Shown piece by piece: positions 10,002-20,351 of a stretch of DNA of 64,000 nucleotides (its first letter is position 1; each line of letters begins with the position of its first letter). This DNA is from Hyposmocoma kahamanoa. Taxonomy: Eukaryota; Arthropoda; Insecta; Lepidoptera; Cosmopterigidae. The translations under genes were made by a program, and so were the position numbers. A model generated the notes under the pieces. It saw nothing but the letters and a program-made list of their open reading frames with translations. It ran no database searches and was not told where the DNA came from. The DNA is taken from positions 4,600,347 to 4,664,346 of the forward strand of contig NW_020654080.1 of the NCBI RefSeq assembly GCF_003589595.1, in the 5' to 3' direction.

Positions 10002-10126
10002 TTGATAATATCAGAGGATATCCTCTACTGCTATTTAGTATCATGAGGAGATCCTTCCTATAAATTTCATATATACTCTTTTTAACACCCTGTACTTTGA
10101 GATGAAAAGTTAGTATTCAATAACTG

Positions 10127-10195
10127 AAGCCGTGGTAGCCTAACAGTTTGATCAACTGCCTCTCAAGCAGAGAGTCGTCGGTTAGAATCAGAGTC
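10127..10195 (-). mobile_element. S4 repeat, tRNA-like end only
   Basis: gaagccgtggtagcctaaca, gcctctcaagcagagagtcg and ggttagaatc correspond to the tRNA-like 3' part of S4. Nothing of the 'cccactgctgggc' part remains. Confidence 0.55.
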
Positions 10196-10356
10196 ATTTA
10201 TTGTTTGAATAAGATGTTACATGTACTTTGAGTACAACAGTTCATACCCATGTCGGGTGTACTATGTTTTGTGATTACAATTAATCATGAAGCACAATCA
10301 ATTAAAATACAATAGAATTCAAAATGTCATCAAGCTAAACACAGACTTAAATAATC

Positions 10357-10825
10357 TCAGTACAAAGTACTAAAAAAACCGACCTCAAAAGTACGTGGAA
10401 TTACGTCTATTTGCTAAGTTTCATTGAAATATCCCCTAGTTCGTCACTATACAGGACTTGATACTGGAGATAATAAAAATAGGTTCTCACTACGACACTA
10501 CTCAAAGTATATCGAGGGAAAAACGCCTTGAATTGGAGAAATAGCAAAATCAACTAAATAATTGCTAAAAGCAATTGCTCCTACATTAAAGTTAGGCGCT
10601 ATTTATAAAAATGAATCTTCATGCGTGAACAGCCACCCTTAGAGGTGGATGATTTCCTTCAAGATGAAATGGGACCACTATGGAAGTACCCTCTTTCCAA
10701 CAAAAAAAGAATCATGAAAATCGGTTCACAAATACCGCAGTTATCGCGTAACATACATACAAAAAAAAAGAAAAGAACATACAGTCGAATTGAGAACCTC
10801 CTCCTTTTTTGAAGTCGGTTAAAAA
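10357..10825 (+). mobile_element. T1 repeat, 469 bp
   Basis: Starts TCAGTACAAAGTACT, then aaaaaaaccgacctcaaaag, ccacccttagaggtgg, accctctttccaac, aaaatcggttcacaaatacc and ends ttgaagtcggttaaaaat. The start and end blocks are partly inverted (aaccgac...gtcggtt). It shares a unique middle (gaaaaacgccttgaattgg) with the 11517 copy. The class is unresolved. Confidence 0.75.
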
Positions 10826-11069
10826 TGTATATGTATCACATAACTATCAACGTCAACAACTTAAACACAAATTGTAAAATAAAGTTTATCTGATTCACAA
10901 CATAACAATGTTCCTTATATTTAATTTAATCATTAATGTATTCGTTTATTCACCGATATCCTTATATTAGCGACCGAGTAAAAAAAGTACGCAGTCAGTG
11001 GAGATGAAAAGTATGTAGTCAATTATTAAAATTTGCCGCTTAAGTACTCAGATATTGTATAGTACACCT

Positions 11070-11270
11070 TCATAATTAATAAGCTCCTTAAGTTTAAATA
11101 TTTTAAATGCATCATGAGCTTTTCGGTGAAGGATGAAGTGATGAAACCAGCACGTTGAAGAAGGTATATAACCCTCGTAAAACATATGAAGTCCCCAACT
11201 AGCATTTGGCCAGAGTGGAGGACTATGGCTTTAAACCTCGCCTGAGAGGACCATGGTGATGATGCTACAA
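11070..11270 (-). mobile_element. S4 repeat, partial
   Basis: Reversed S4: catgagcttttcggtgaagg, gaagaaggtatataaccctc, gaagtccccaactagcattt and ctggcctgagagg-type sequence, ending gatgatg. It lies against segment X, the same junction as at 1302-1309. Confidence 0.65.
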
Positions 11271-11282
11271 TAACTATCAACA

Positions 11283-12011
11283 ATAATAAACTTAATGCGA
11301 GTTAGTTTGCGTCAACTGGGTGTGTCAGGCCGCCTGTGGTTACATGTGCGATGTGATATATAGGTACCAATAGCAAAAGCAACTATATGCAAAGGTACTA
11401 AAACGTCTCATAGCAACACCTGGACTACCCTTACGATTTGTAGGCAGCCTAGGGAAGCGCTCGCAAACCCTCAACGCCTGTCTATCCCGACAACTTGTTA
11501 AGTTTATCAGTACAGAGTACTATAAAAACCGACCTCAGAAGTACGTTGAATTACGTCTATTTTTATTACGCTAATTTTTATTGAAATATCCTTAAATTCG
11601 CCACTATACAGGACTTGACACTGGAGATAATAAAAATCAGTTCTCACTACTCAAAGAATATTGAGAGAAAAACGCCTTGAATTGGAGAAATAGCAAAATC
11701 AACCATTAAAATAATTGCTCCTTAACAAAATTTAGGCGCTATTTATAAAAATGAATCTTCATGCGCAAACAGCCAACCTAAGAGGTGGATGATTTCCTTC
11801 AAAATCGGTTCACAAATACCGGAGTTATTACGTAACATACATACAAAAAAAACATACAGTCGAATTGAGAACCTCCTTTTTTGAAGTCGGTTAAAAAGGA
11901 GCTCGCACACTAACCCGCCGCTCTAACGGGACATGGCGGATATAATACGCTTTTTCAATTTTAATGTCATTTGAGTATAAACAAATTACACATGAAGTCG
12001 ACATATTGAGG
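11283..12011 (-). repeat. Segment X, copy 2, split by T1
   Basis: 11283-11516 and 11897-12011 align in reverse with 976-1302 (gagttagtttgcgtcaactg, aggccgcctgtggttacatg, gccgctctaacgggacatgg, caaattacacatgaagtcg). T1 occupies the middle. Copy 1 provides an uninterrupted version of the site. Confidence 0.7.
11517..11896 (+). mobile_element. T1 repeat inserted in segment X
   Basis: TCAGTACAGAGTACT at the start, then the T1 blocks in order and ttgaagtcggttaaaaa at the end, about 380 bp. Comparison with 1085-1115 puts the insertion between cttgttaagtt(t/c) and aaaagg, with no clear target duplication. Confidence 0.75.
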
Positions 12012-12310
12012 AACTCTACTGCTCATTCGTATGGCAGATTCCCCAGAATGAGCAAGAATCTCTAGGGGTTACTCTTTGTAAATATACATTTATCATTACA
12101 ATCTTATGAAATATTGTACATATAAATATTAAACATCTTAGATCGAGACTACCTGCAAGAGCTAAACGGGTCACTACCACGGATTCTTGTCATTCAAGTA
12201 TGCAGAAGCTGATAATCAATAACCTTTAGTATTAGGTTTTTATTTCAATATAGTTTTAAAACTCGTAAATGGCAAAATGGCAAATTTTGTTTTACAATAA
12301 AACTATATGA
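12012..12310 (-). mobile_element. La LINE 3' end
   Basis: Reversed tail with ctactgctcattcgtatggc, agaatgagcaagaatctct, then the stretch gtcactaccacggattcttg and tagttttaaaactcgtaaat that parallels the C-terminal coding region at 2590-2700. Decayed; no frame holds. Confidence 0.6.
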
Positions 12311-12368
12311 CACGTTTTACGTGTGCAACTGGATTTACTTTAAGGTTTTTAAACTTTTTGTTATTAGA

Positions 12369-12784
12369 AAAAAAAACCAAGCTCAAAAGTTTATTTATTC
12401 GATATTTGTATGGGCCCACATGCAAGGTTTAGAAATTCCTCTCATCTGTCTAACATTTCTAACATCAGCTTAGCTCTAGTTCACCACAACATTTTATTTT
12501 CATTTTTCAATTAGATGTAATTCCAATGAAAATAAAATGTTGTGTCAAGTTTTATTGAAATCGGTTAACGAAAAGTGGGTGAAATCCTATAAACCTCATT
12601 CATCCCTTCATTCATACCTTAGAAGTGGAATATTTTCTTAAAATTTAAATGGGACCAATACTGAGGTACCCTCTTTCCAATAAAAAAAGCATCATCAAAA
12701 TCGGTTCACAGATGCCGAAGTAATCGCGGAACATATAAAAAACTAATTGAGAACGTCCTCCTATATTTTGAAGTCGGTTAAAAA
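12369..12784 (+). mobile_element. T1-type repeat, diverged
   Basis: Outer blocks fit T1 (aaaaaaaccaagctcaaaag; gtaccctctttccaat; ttttgaagtcggttaaaaat). The middle holds a 20-bp perfect inverted repeat, 12485-12504 with 12525-12544, not seen in the other T1 copies. Confidence 0.65.
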
Positions 12785-12789
12785 TAAAT

Positions 12790-13818
12790 GAAACTCGCAT
12801 TTGTAAATAATAATTTCCAGTTCAATACGCAGCTCGAAAGTTCTGAATTAGAAATAGTGTTGCAGTCTTTGAGACCACATTCTTTATCCAATAACTAACG
12901 AATAAATGATCTTTACAAGTTGTATACATATTTTAACAATCATAATTAATTTAAAACTATTATCATACAATACCCTAACAGTGTTATTTGTAAATGACAA
13001 ATTGATTCACATTTAGTCTAGGGTTGCAGCATAGTGATCTCATTAATTAACGTTTTTCTATTTGTTTTTTATTTGTTATTTATATTCATTTATCTAATAA
13101 GCGCTTTAATGTGTTAACCAAATGCTTATCTCTGACTCCTCATTGGACGTAATGTATTTACATGCTCGGAACTTACATTCATAGTATCCGCAGGGCGCTA
13201 CCTTGAAACTTTGACTACAGACAACAGTATCATGTGACTTGAGATGTATTCCATTCTTTATAGTAATAATAATATTGCAGTAATAGTATAATAATAATGT
13301 ACTTACAATCTATCTAAATTCATGTAATTTTTCAATTTTGTTTCAATTGTACTTTTATGCTATTACTTTGTATATACTTAAATACTATGTAATTAGTCTT
13401 AAGATCACAATTGCGTTTGGATATTGATTTGTTAGCAGTATGTAATTTATTGTACATAAATAAATAAAAAATAAGAAGTTAAAATATCAAAAAATTCACC
13501 TATCATGTGCCACCATATTGTTGTCTGATTGGTTGGTTTTGCCAGTGACATTTTAGATTTAGGTATTTTATAAATTGACGTAATATTTTATAAAAAATAA
13601 GTACCATTAGCCTAATCGAAAGATAGATTAGTCATTAAATAATGAACTATCATCTAATTTTGTATAATAAAAAGATTTTTTTTTTTTATGTAGAACGCTT
13701 GGCAATAATCGTGATTAATAATTATGTGTGTACATATGGGGGCTTAGCCATAAAACGCCGTCCTTACCAGTGCGTTGTGGCGAGTTTTACTCCAGAGCCT
13801 TGTAGACCGAATTCTGAA
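12790..13818. other. No recognisable feature
   Basis: Strongly AT-rich with scattered (aataat) runs near 13265 and 13290, and a possible LINE-type tail (ttgtacataaataaataaaa) near 13451. No coding signal. Confidence 0.5.
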
Positions 13819-13934
13819 CTTACACCAGCACCCTTACCCTTAAAAGTGGAATGCACTTTACTGCTTTGTGGAAAAAATAGACAAGGTGGCAGTACTTCCC
13901 TGGACGAATTCTTTCACAAGGAGCTCTGCTGCTA
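13819..13934 (-). mobile_element. B1 repeat, 5' third
   Basis: tacaccagcacccttaccct, tttactgctttgtgg, caaggtggcagtacttccct and gagctctgctgctaa match the B1 5' end reversed. The rest of B1 is absent. Confidence 0.65.
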
Positions 13935-14174
13935 AATATGTTGTAGAATGGTGAAATGGAGTTACATCAACCCTACCCTAAATCATTGCTTGCGGATCCC
14001 CCACACAAAGTATGTCTCATTTGCTCTCGTACCCAATGCGTTTGACCAGCTGCAGCCGCGAAGACCTGCTAAAGTCAACAAAAAAAACAGATAACAAGCA
14101 CAGAGGTGGCTGCTTACTGGGCCAAAGAAATTTCACACCATTTGGTTATTTATTCGGTTTCTGTCTTGACTCCA

Positions 14175-14405
14175 TAAGGTGATTACTTATTTCTGCCATC
14201 ATGCAGTTATGTGAGCATTACTGCGTTACGGTTTGAAAGGTAAAAACGGTGCTGGTGAAATTACAGGGTGACAGGCGTAGTGGTAGTGCCCCACAGGTCT
14301 TTGTGATTTAAAGCTTTCAGGGGCACTGCTTTTTCTATCAGTGACAAGCGTGCCGATCACCACCAGGCATACCACTTGTTCATCCCTTCATTTGGCACAA
14401 AAAAG
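14175..14405 (+). mobile_element. B1 repeat, degraded
   Basis: ttacttatttctgccatcat, gtgagcattactgcgttacg, gctggtgaaattacag, then the 'cttatgtctcagg' part is lost, followed by ggtgacaggcgtagtggtag, atttaaagctttcag and a tail tttggcacaaaaaagaag. Confidence 0.7.
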
Positions 14406-14449
14406 AAGAAGAATAACTATTAGTTCGTATAAATGTTTAAAGCTCTCTT

Positions 14450-14812
14450 ACTTTACTTAACTGCCGCATCCGCGGCAGCCTTCATGTCCGTGACATTGCA
14501 GATAAACTGCAAGAAAGCCGCCTACGTTGGTACGGCCACATCTTACGGAAACCGGCATGCTACGTGGGAAACAAATGTCTGGCTATGCCACCTCCGCCGG
14601 GCCCCGGTAGAAGGGGCAGACCCAAGAAGTGCTGGCTTGACGTCGCCAAGGGTGATATGCGTGCCAATGGTCTCACCACTAAGGATGCCGAAGACCGTGC
14701 AAAGTGGAGGAAAAAAAGTAGGAAAGCGGACCCCGGGCTCCGCAGCAACCCTGCTGAGGACGCAACCGGGACAACGCTCAGATGAGAGAGAGAGAGACTT
14801 TACTTAACTGCC
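14450..14812. repeat. 16-bp target-site duplication pair
   Basis: ACTTTACTTAACTGCC occurs at 14450-14465 and again, identical, at 14797-14812. The right copy includes the first bases of the S1 SINE, so the LINE fragment landed in a pre-existing S1. Confidence 0.85.
14466..14796 (+). pseudogene. RTE-like LINE 3' fragment (Ld) with 16-bp TSD
   Basis: An open frame from 14471 to the TGA at 14783-14785 (about 104 codons) reads RDIADKLQESRLRWYGHILR, then GRRGRPKKCWLDVAKGDMR and AEDRAKWRKKSRKADPG. The RWYGH, RGRPKKxWxD and DRxKWR blocks are the C-terminus of RTE-type LINE ORF2 proteins of insects (known family pattern). The frame has no stop, so this is a young or well-kept fragment, but it lacks the endonuclease and RT domains. 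It ends in a short (GA)n tail. It is flanked by 16-bp direct repeats (14450-14465 and 14797-14812) and lies at the 5' edge of an S1 SINE. Confidence 0.8.
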
Positions 14813-15048
14813 CCCGTGGCCGAACGGTTACCATGCCGGACTGCCACGCAGAGGTCCCAGGTTCGATTCCCGGGCCGGGAGAAATATTTGTATGGCCTAC
14901 AATTATTTCTCTCGTGAGTTTGGGTGTAATTTGTGGTTGTCTATGTGTGTGTCCATGGCACCCGCGACATAGGGTTTCCCTAGTGCGGGGCTATGTTGAG
15001 TGTGTGCGTTATTTATTATTATTTATTTATTATTATTATTTACTATGC
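14806..15048 (+). mobile_element. S1 SINE, full length
   Basis: tRNA-like head: cgtggccgaacggttacc (A box region) and aggttcgattcccggg (B box), then ggagaaatatttgtatggcc, tttgggtgtaatttgtggtt, ccatggcacccgcgac, ccctagtgcggggctatg and a (TTA)n tail. It is the best reference copy in the window. The tail from 'tggcctac' onward equals the R1-like LINE tail at 7591-7705. Confidence 0.8.
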
Positions 15049-15817
15049 ACGGTGTCACATGTTATATTGTATTATATTTCACAAAACCAATTAGGGCGCA
15101 AATAAAGAACATGAATGTTAATTAAAAAAGACAAACCAGATTATTGAATTAATGAATAAAAAGCCCAGTCCTTAACGACTTCTAAATCACAACATAGTCA
15201 ACACAAGTTGCTTCGATAAGGGTTAGAAATACCATAGTTTCGATGAGCATTGTGTGACTTTTCTATACCTACATTATGTGATCTTGACGATTCTTTCCCT
15301 TATGATTCAAGAAAATGATAACTACTGTTTCTAATTTCAATGTAGCAGGACCATGTGCAGGAGACCGAAAGGTTCTTGTGCTAACAACGCTAAAGTTCTT
15401 GGCACAAAACTGTGACTGCTTTTTGGCGAAACTTGAATGCGTACGGCAATGGAATGAAAATACGCTATCGGCGTCCATTTCCCGGAAGGAACAATTTAGG
15501 GCTCTTCAAAGTTATTGTCGGTCACATCATCGCTCAACTTCGGGTGAGGTGGCTAAGCGTATATCTATTGTATGTATAAAAAGCTAACACTATTTCTTTT
15601 TATATTTGGACCGTTTAACGTTGCCATCACGAGCAGAATATGTGGCTGAGGCAGCGGTCTCTTGAGGATCATTACTGGCAGTGTTCATTCTAGCCTATCT
15701 GTTCTAGAGTTCATTCTTTGAAGCTTCATGTTAATATTAGTGTATAGATTTTTGTTGTTTTACCAACCAATATCGATAATAATAATAATAATATCTATAA
15801 TAAAAATTATATAAATC
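15049..15817. other. No gene recognised; 90-codon ORF
   Basis: The plus ORF at 15315-15587 (starts MITTVSNFNVAGPCAG) has no motif I know and no repeat partner in the window. A minus ORF overlaps it. An (AAT)n run lies at about 15777-15793. A degraded transposon ORF is possible; I cannot support it. Confidence 0.4.
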
Positions 15818-16050
15818 CTTGTCAGAGAGTTCGTCCAAGGAAGCACTGCCGCTAAGCAGTGATGTGAGTATTACTGCGTTGCGGATTGGAAGGGAATGGA
15901 CCTATCGTCGTATCGTATCGTCAACTTTATCTCTCAGAGTGACGGGCACAGTGCTCCTCAGACCTTGCAATTTAAAGCTCTTGAGTGGCACTGCAACTGT
16001 TATGGCTAGACGCACGACTTATTCGTCTCGTCACTTGGTATAATAAAAAA
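15818..16050 (+). mobile_element. B1 repeat, partial
   Basis: gtcagagagttcgtccaagg, gccgctaagcagtgatgtga, gttgcggattggaaggg, then a shortened centre, ctttatctctcagagtgacg, aatttaaagctcttgagtgg and tcacttggtataataaaaaa. Confidence 0.75.
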
Positions 16051-16780
16051 AATCCATAATAAAATATTAAAATTTTAGCTGCCAACCCTATTGTCAAGCC
16101 CCTCGCTAATAGTTAAATTTCTCAGTTCATACACACCCAAACATTGCCTCACGTTATAATAAATCAATAACCTAAGAGCTGGCCACAAAAAGCCAGTGCT
16201 TAATAGACTGGTCGAGCCGTGATTCGAGAAAAAAAGGTAGCACAAGCAACAGGTGTAGGGGCGTCGACCTCCGCTTACATCATGCGGGAAAAAATAATGA
16301 CCGTTTCATTAATACGCTATTTGGTTTGTGATAATATTTCGGCTAAGAAACTTGTACTGCGTTGTAGTGAGAATTGAGAAGAATTAATTAAAATATTAAT
16401 AATCATATATAAAATAATAAGATGCAGAAGAAATTTGTTTGTTCGATTTGTGTGACGCCTTCGATAGCTTTGCTTGTAATAAATAAGTAAACATTTATTC
16501 GGGTATTCACAAATAATATTAGAGCGTAATAACTAACACAAGATCTGTTAAAAATAAATAAAATAAATAATATAACTAACAGATTACAAATTAAAGTATA
16601 CAATATTATCTGAAAAGGTTAGCTAGCAGAGCCTCAGCGCTGGTTTTCAGCTGGAACCTAAGAGGAGGTAGATGGTTTCAAATACTTAACATACAAATTT
16701 TAAGTATTTAAAACCCAGAGTAAAATAAAATAAAATTACAAGACAAGTTATAAGATGATAAAACTAATTAAAAACGAGAA
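16051..16780. other. No recognisable feature
   Basis: AT-rich, with (aaat)n-like runs near 16550-16570 and 16720-16735. Nothing recurs. Confidence 0.45.
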
Positions 16781-16992
16781 TATAATTATTAATACAAAGA
16801 TCGAACACTTACAAAAAATTCCTTCGACCCGGCCGGATTTGAACCTACGTCTTCTAGCTTACCGTGGCAGACGCTATACCAACTAAGCTTAGTTGGTTGG
16901 TTGGTTTTTTCTGAGTGTTCGGTCTTTGTATTAATAATTATAACAAACTAGTGGAGTAATTTCACAAAAAATAATTGAATATCAATTCAATA
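16781..16992. mobile_element. S2 SINE fold-back with fused centre
   Basis: 16781-16888 is S2 tail and head on the minus strand; it runs into an S2 tail on the plus strand at 16897-16992. Tail arms 16781-16809 and 16914-16942 are complementary with one mismatch in 29. The turn-around is the perfect 18-nt palindrome CCAACTAAGCTTAGTTGG (16879-16896). Confidence 0.8.
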
Positions 16993-16996
16993 AAAA

Positions 16997-17117
16997 ATTA
17001 AATTATCTCTATTTCATGGGTAAGCAAATTACACTTGAAATCGTCTTATTGATTAAACTCTACTGCTCATTCGTAAGACAGATTCTCCTGAGAAGAATGA
17101 GCAAGAAACTCTACGGC
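16997..17117 (-). mobile_element. La LINE 3' tail
   Basis: tctatttcatgggtaagcaa, acacttgaaatcgtcttatt, ctactgctcattcgtaagac and gaatgagcaagaaactctac, the same order as 2385-2485. It lies between two S2 structures. Confidence 0.65.
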
Positions 17118-17120
17118 AAC

Positions 17121-17300
17121 AAACCGTGGCAGACGCTATGCTAATTAAGCCACGGAATTTTTCTATGTGCTTGTTGTCGTACCTTTGTATTTGTTTTTCA
17201 ACGACTTTTTTGGCCGTAGCGCTATCTATGACAAATCTATAATTATAACAAACTAGAGGAGTAATTTCACAAAAAAATTATTGAATATCAATTCAATAAA
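17121..17300. mobile_element. S2 SINE, head reversed and tail forward
   Basis: 17121-17238 is the 5' part of S2 on the minus strand (ccgtggcagacgctatgct to gcgctatctatgacaaat). 17239-17300 is the S2 tail on the plus strand (aattataacaaactag... tgaatatcaattcaata). A third inverted S2 arrangement. Confidence 0.7.
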
Positions 17301-18179
17301 AATAAAAAAAACGGGAATATAATTATAATTAAAAATGATTTTATAAATGTGCATTGTGCTTTTAATAAAGCTATACCTTACGAAATAAAAAATAAAAAAT
17401 GTTTACAATAATAATGTGTGAGAAATAATCGTAATAATTGAGTTAAACAATTACACAATTGATAAAATAATTTTAAATTAGATGGAAGCTGTCGCCGTTT
17501 ATCTGTTGTATAAATGTTATTTCCTTTATTTTTCTACTTCCGTATCGGGCGATACGGAAAGCACTACCCAGAACATTGCAAAAGAGTGAATTCAAACATC
17601 TAGCTTTAACAGTGCCAACCGTTAGCCATAAAGCCGACAAGGATGTTGCAAATGTGACTCTTTACTTGTTTCTTTCTCGTAAGTACAAAACGCATCCTTT
17701 GATGAGTACAAGAATTAAAGTCATTCAGTTTCAATGAGTGTTTCCTGCGTTAATTAATTCGCTCAATGGATTGATATCTTTAACGTCAAATGCGAAGTTA
17801 ATTGGTGTGTGAAGTGGAACGTTTCCGATGAACTTGACATTCGCCTGGTTGATAACCCAGTCATTTACCGACTGCAGTTTTTACACAGTTTCATTAGGTA
17901 AAACAAATTCATTGGTAAACTTGTAAATTTCGACCAATTGGACGTAGTTAAGCAAAACGGACCCAATCCACAAAATAATCAAAAAATGAGTTATATGTAC
18001 CAAACAGTTCCTGAAGTCTAATTAGGTCAGCAAAAAATCCAACATATAAACATAAATAAAAATCTCTGGAGTTACATGACATTATAAGTCTTGAAAATAA
18101 AACAAGAGTGGGAAACACTTCAAACTGCCATATCTCAAAAGAGACTGGATGTGCATTGGATCCTTTATGTTTAACTACG
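17301..18179. other. No recognisable feature
   Basis: AT-rich. A small hairpin ttccgtatc/gatacggaa lies near 17540-17560. The minus ORF at 17948-18358 overlaps S3 and M2 sequence and shows no domain. Confidence 0.45.
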
Positions 18180-18290
18180 TCCAATTTGGGAAGTGAACTT
18201 CCATGAATTGGTTGTGATCTGAGTGTTCTGGGTGGTGTCGCCGAGAGTGAATTCTCTTCCTCTTGTACACATAGTACAGGGTATTTCCTA
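18180..18290 (+). mobile_element. S3 SINE, body and tail
   Basis: gtccaatttgggaagtgaac, aattggttgtgatctgagtg and tacagggtatttcctagt correspond to 7175-7280. The tRNA-like head is missing. Confidence 0.6.
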
Positions 18291-18813
18291 GTTGAGACTG
18301 TATAACCAGAAATGGAAACGAAACAAGGGCAATCCATCCCTGGCAACTCATCGGGCATATGGGCCTTATATCACTCTTAAATACCAACTTGTTTGCACTG
18401 AAATCACACATTAGAAAGCTGAAATAGTACAGCGCCAAACAACTGACCTGTGTGTACGTGTCCGTATATTCCAAAAATATACTGTATTTATTGTGATAAT
18501 ATCTCTAACTAGGTATGGGGGGCTGTTCCATTCGGTGATGTGGGAAAAACAGCAAAACATCTAATTACAAAACAAACGTAGTCACATTTCATCGGTAATT
18601 AAATATTAAATATGTAATTTTTCAATTCTGTCCATTATAGCAAAGCTCAAGTTAAATTGGTCAATTGGAAGTGAAACAATTGACGACACCCGTCAATTGT
18701 TTGGAATTCGGGCTAGCGAATCGGAGCGCAGTTGTCACCGTAATGATTTGGCTGAATAGTTTTCAAACAAATTAAATGACATTTCGTTTCTATTTCTGGT
18801 TATACACTCGACG
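18291..18813 (-). mobile_element. M2 MITE, hAT-like, diverged copy
   Basis: Ends tataaccagaaatggaaacg and cgtttctatttctggttata are inverted. The interior agrees with the other M2 copies (gacctgtgtgtacgtgtccg, gttccattcggtgatg, gacgacacccgtcaattg). I could not identify a matching target duplication here. No coding capacity. Confidence 0.75.
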
Positions 18814-18994
18814 TCATCATTATATGAATGCAAATTCTAATGCACAATACTACCACACTGTACGACGAGTACCACACCCCTATAGAAAGAGGAAGCAAAG
18901 TGCTTTGTATAATTCAGGTTATCAGCGCAACATTGGTGTAACCCACATTTTTTTTCTTCTACATATTACTTTAAATGATACTTTCGATAGCAAT

Positions 18995-19290
18995 AGAGCT
19001 AACTCCCTGTGAAAGAGTTCATCTAGAGAAGTACCTTTTCTAATTCTGCCTCCAAGTAGTAGTGTGAGCTAATGCTCACACATGTTTGGAAGAGTGAGGG
19101 TGCTGGTGAAATCACGGACACTTGGAACTTGTCAACTTATGTCTCACGATGACGGGCGCAGTGGCAGTGCCCCTAAGATCTTTGCGATTTAAAGCTCTGA
19201 CTGGCACTGCAACTGTTATGGGTAGGCGTGTCACTTACCACCAGATGCATGACTTCTCCGTCCCATCATTTGATACTTTATTATAAAAAA
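18995..19290 (+). mobile_element. B1 repeat, nearly full copy
   Basis: aactccctgtgaaagagttc, ctgcctccaagtagtagtgt, gtgctggtgaaatcacg, cttatgtctcacgatgacgg, gatctttgcgatttaaagc, gcactgcaactgttatgg and tttgatactttattataaaa in order. Confidence 0.8.
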
Positions 19291-19495
19291 GTAGTAAAGT
19301 ACCTATATAATAATTATTTTATTTTGGGATTCCACGTAAAAAAATATTTCATTATTAATTTTTTTTTACATGAGATACTACTGATAATGTAACTTGTTCC
19401 ATTTGAGCCTTTGAAAGCACAATAATTGTATTAACATGCACAAGAATGCAACAAATCACGATATGATTGAAAATCAGTTAAGAATTCGCCAGATA

Positions 19496-19736
19496 CATTG
19501 ACTTACAATTATATGGACGTCGGGTCCGCGCTAAAAAGTGTTCGAACTTATAGGGCGTTAAAATCGTATACAGAGCGTCATTCACGCTTTAGTCTTCGTT
19601 TGTTCGACTGACAGCGAAGCAAGCAAAATTAGACAGTACTGCGATGACATTACAATTTAAATTCAACGTTTTAGCTTTTTCATATTCCTTTACATGTCAC
19701 TACGTTTACATAGGCTGACTTGGGACATTTTTTTCG
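19496..19736 (+). mobile_element. M1 MITE lacking its right end
   Basis: Left end CATTGACTTACAATTATATG and interior identical in order to the 3148 copy (gtcattcacgctttagtctt, gacagtactgcgatgac). It stops after gggacatttttttcgt; the last 45 bp including the right inverted repeat are gone, so no target duplication can be checked. Confidence 0.8.
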
Positions 19737-19739
19737 TTG

Positions 19740-20340
19740 TTGCATCAATATTTTCTGTAACAGCGTTCGTAATGTAAAAAGTATTATGATTTTACATCGC
19801 GTGTGTTACCTCGCCTCATAGGTGCTACAGTTGGTGAAACTCGTATTTTTACGTCCATATGTTGAAGCTTTTAATTGGCGTGTAGTTCTGTACTTCGAAT
19901 TTCATCTTTTTATTTATTTATTGGTTCACTAACCGCCATTACAATAGCACATAAAATAAATAAAATGTTGACGGAGACCTTACCTAATTGCACAACCAAT
20001 TATGAGTGAACACAGCTGGCAAAAACCACGTAAAAATAAAGTAATAAAAAGCAATAAATAAATAAAACTAAAACGAGGAAATGACTTCAATTGAGGTTTA
20101 ATCAAAATTAATGTGTGCTATTTTTTAAGCAAATGCATTTTATAAAAGTAGCTGTAAGCTCCCCGTATATAATAAATAAACAGCTTTGTCAGGCCCATGG
20201 CTTCTATTCTGTTTATAATTTTAATCCGTCGTTGCAATTGTGCAGTACCATTTATCATTTTACTTTCTTTTCCATTTATTTATAAAACATCAATAAATTG
20301 AATTATAAATCTAGGCAAATACAAAACTAATTAATCATTT
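19740..20340. other. No recognisable feature
   Basis: AT-rich; short tandem runs such as aataaataaaactaaaacg near 20055. No gene seen. Confidence 0.45.
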
Positions 20341-20351
20341 AATTAAATATT

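Noticed and set aside
14433..14807. 124-codon ORF overlapping the RTE fragment
   Set aside because: It is in another frame than the one with the RWYGH and RGRPKK blocks and crosses the insertion boundary into S1.
14815..14880. A functional tRNA gene in the S1 head
   Set aside because: Same reason: it is followed by the S1 body in every copy and lacks a proper acceptor stem.
15315..15587. 90-codon ORF as a host gene
   Set aside because: No motif, no splice context and an overlapping antisense ORF; left as unassigned.
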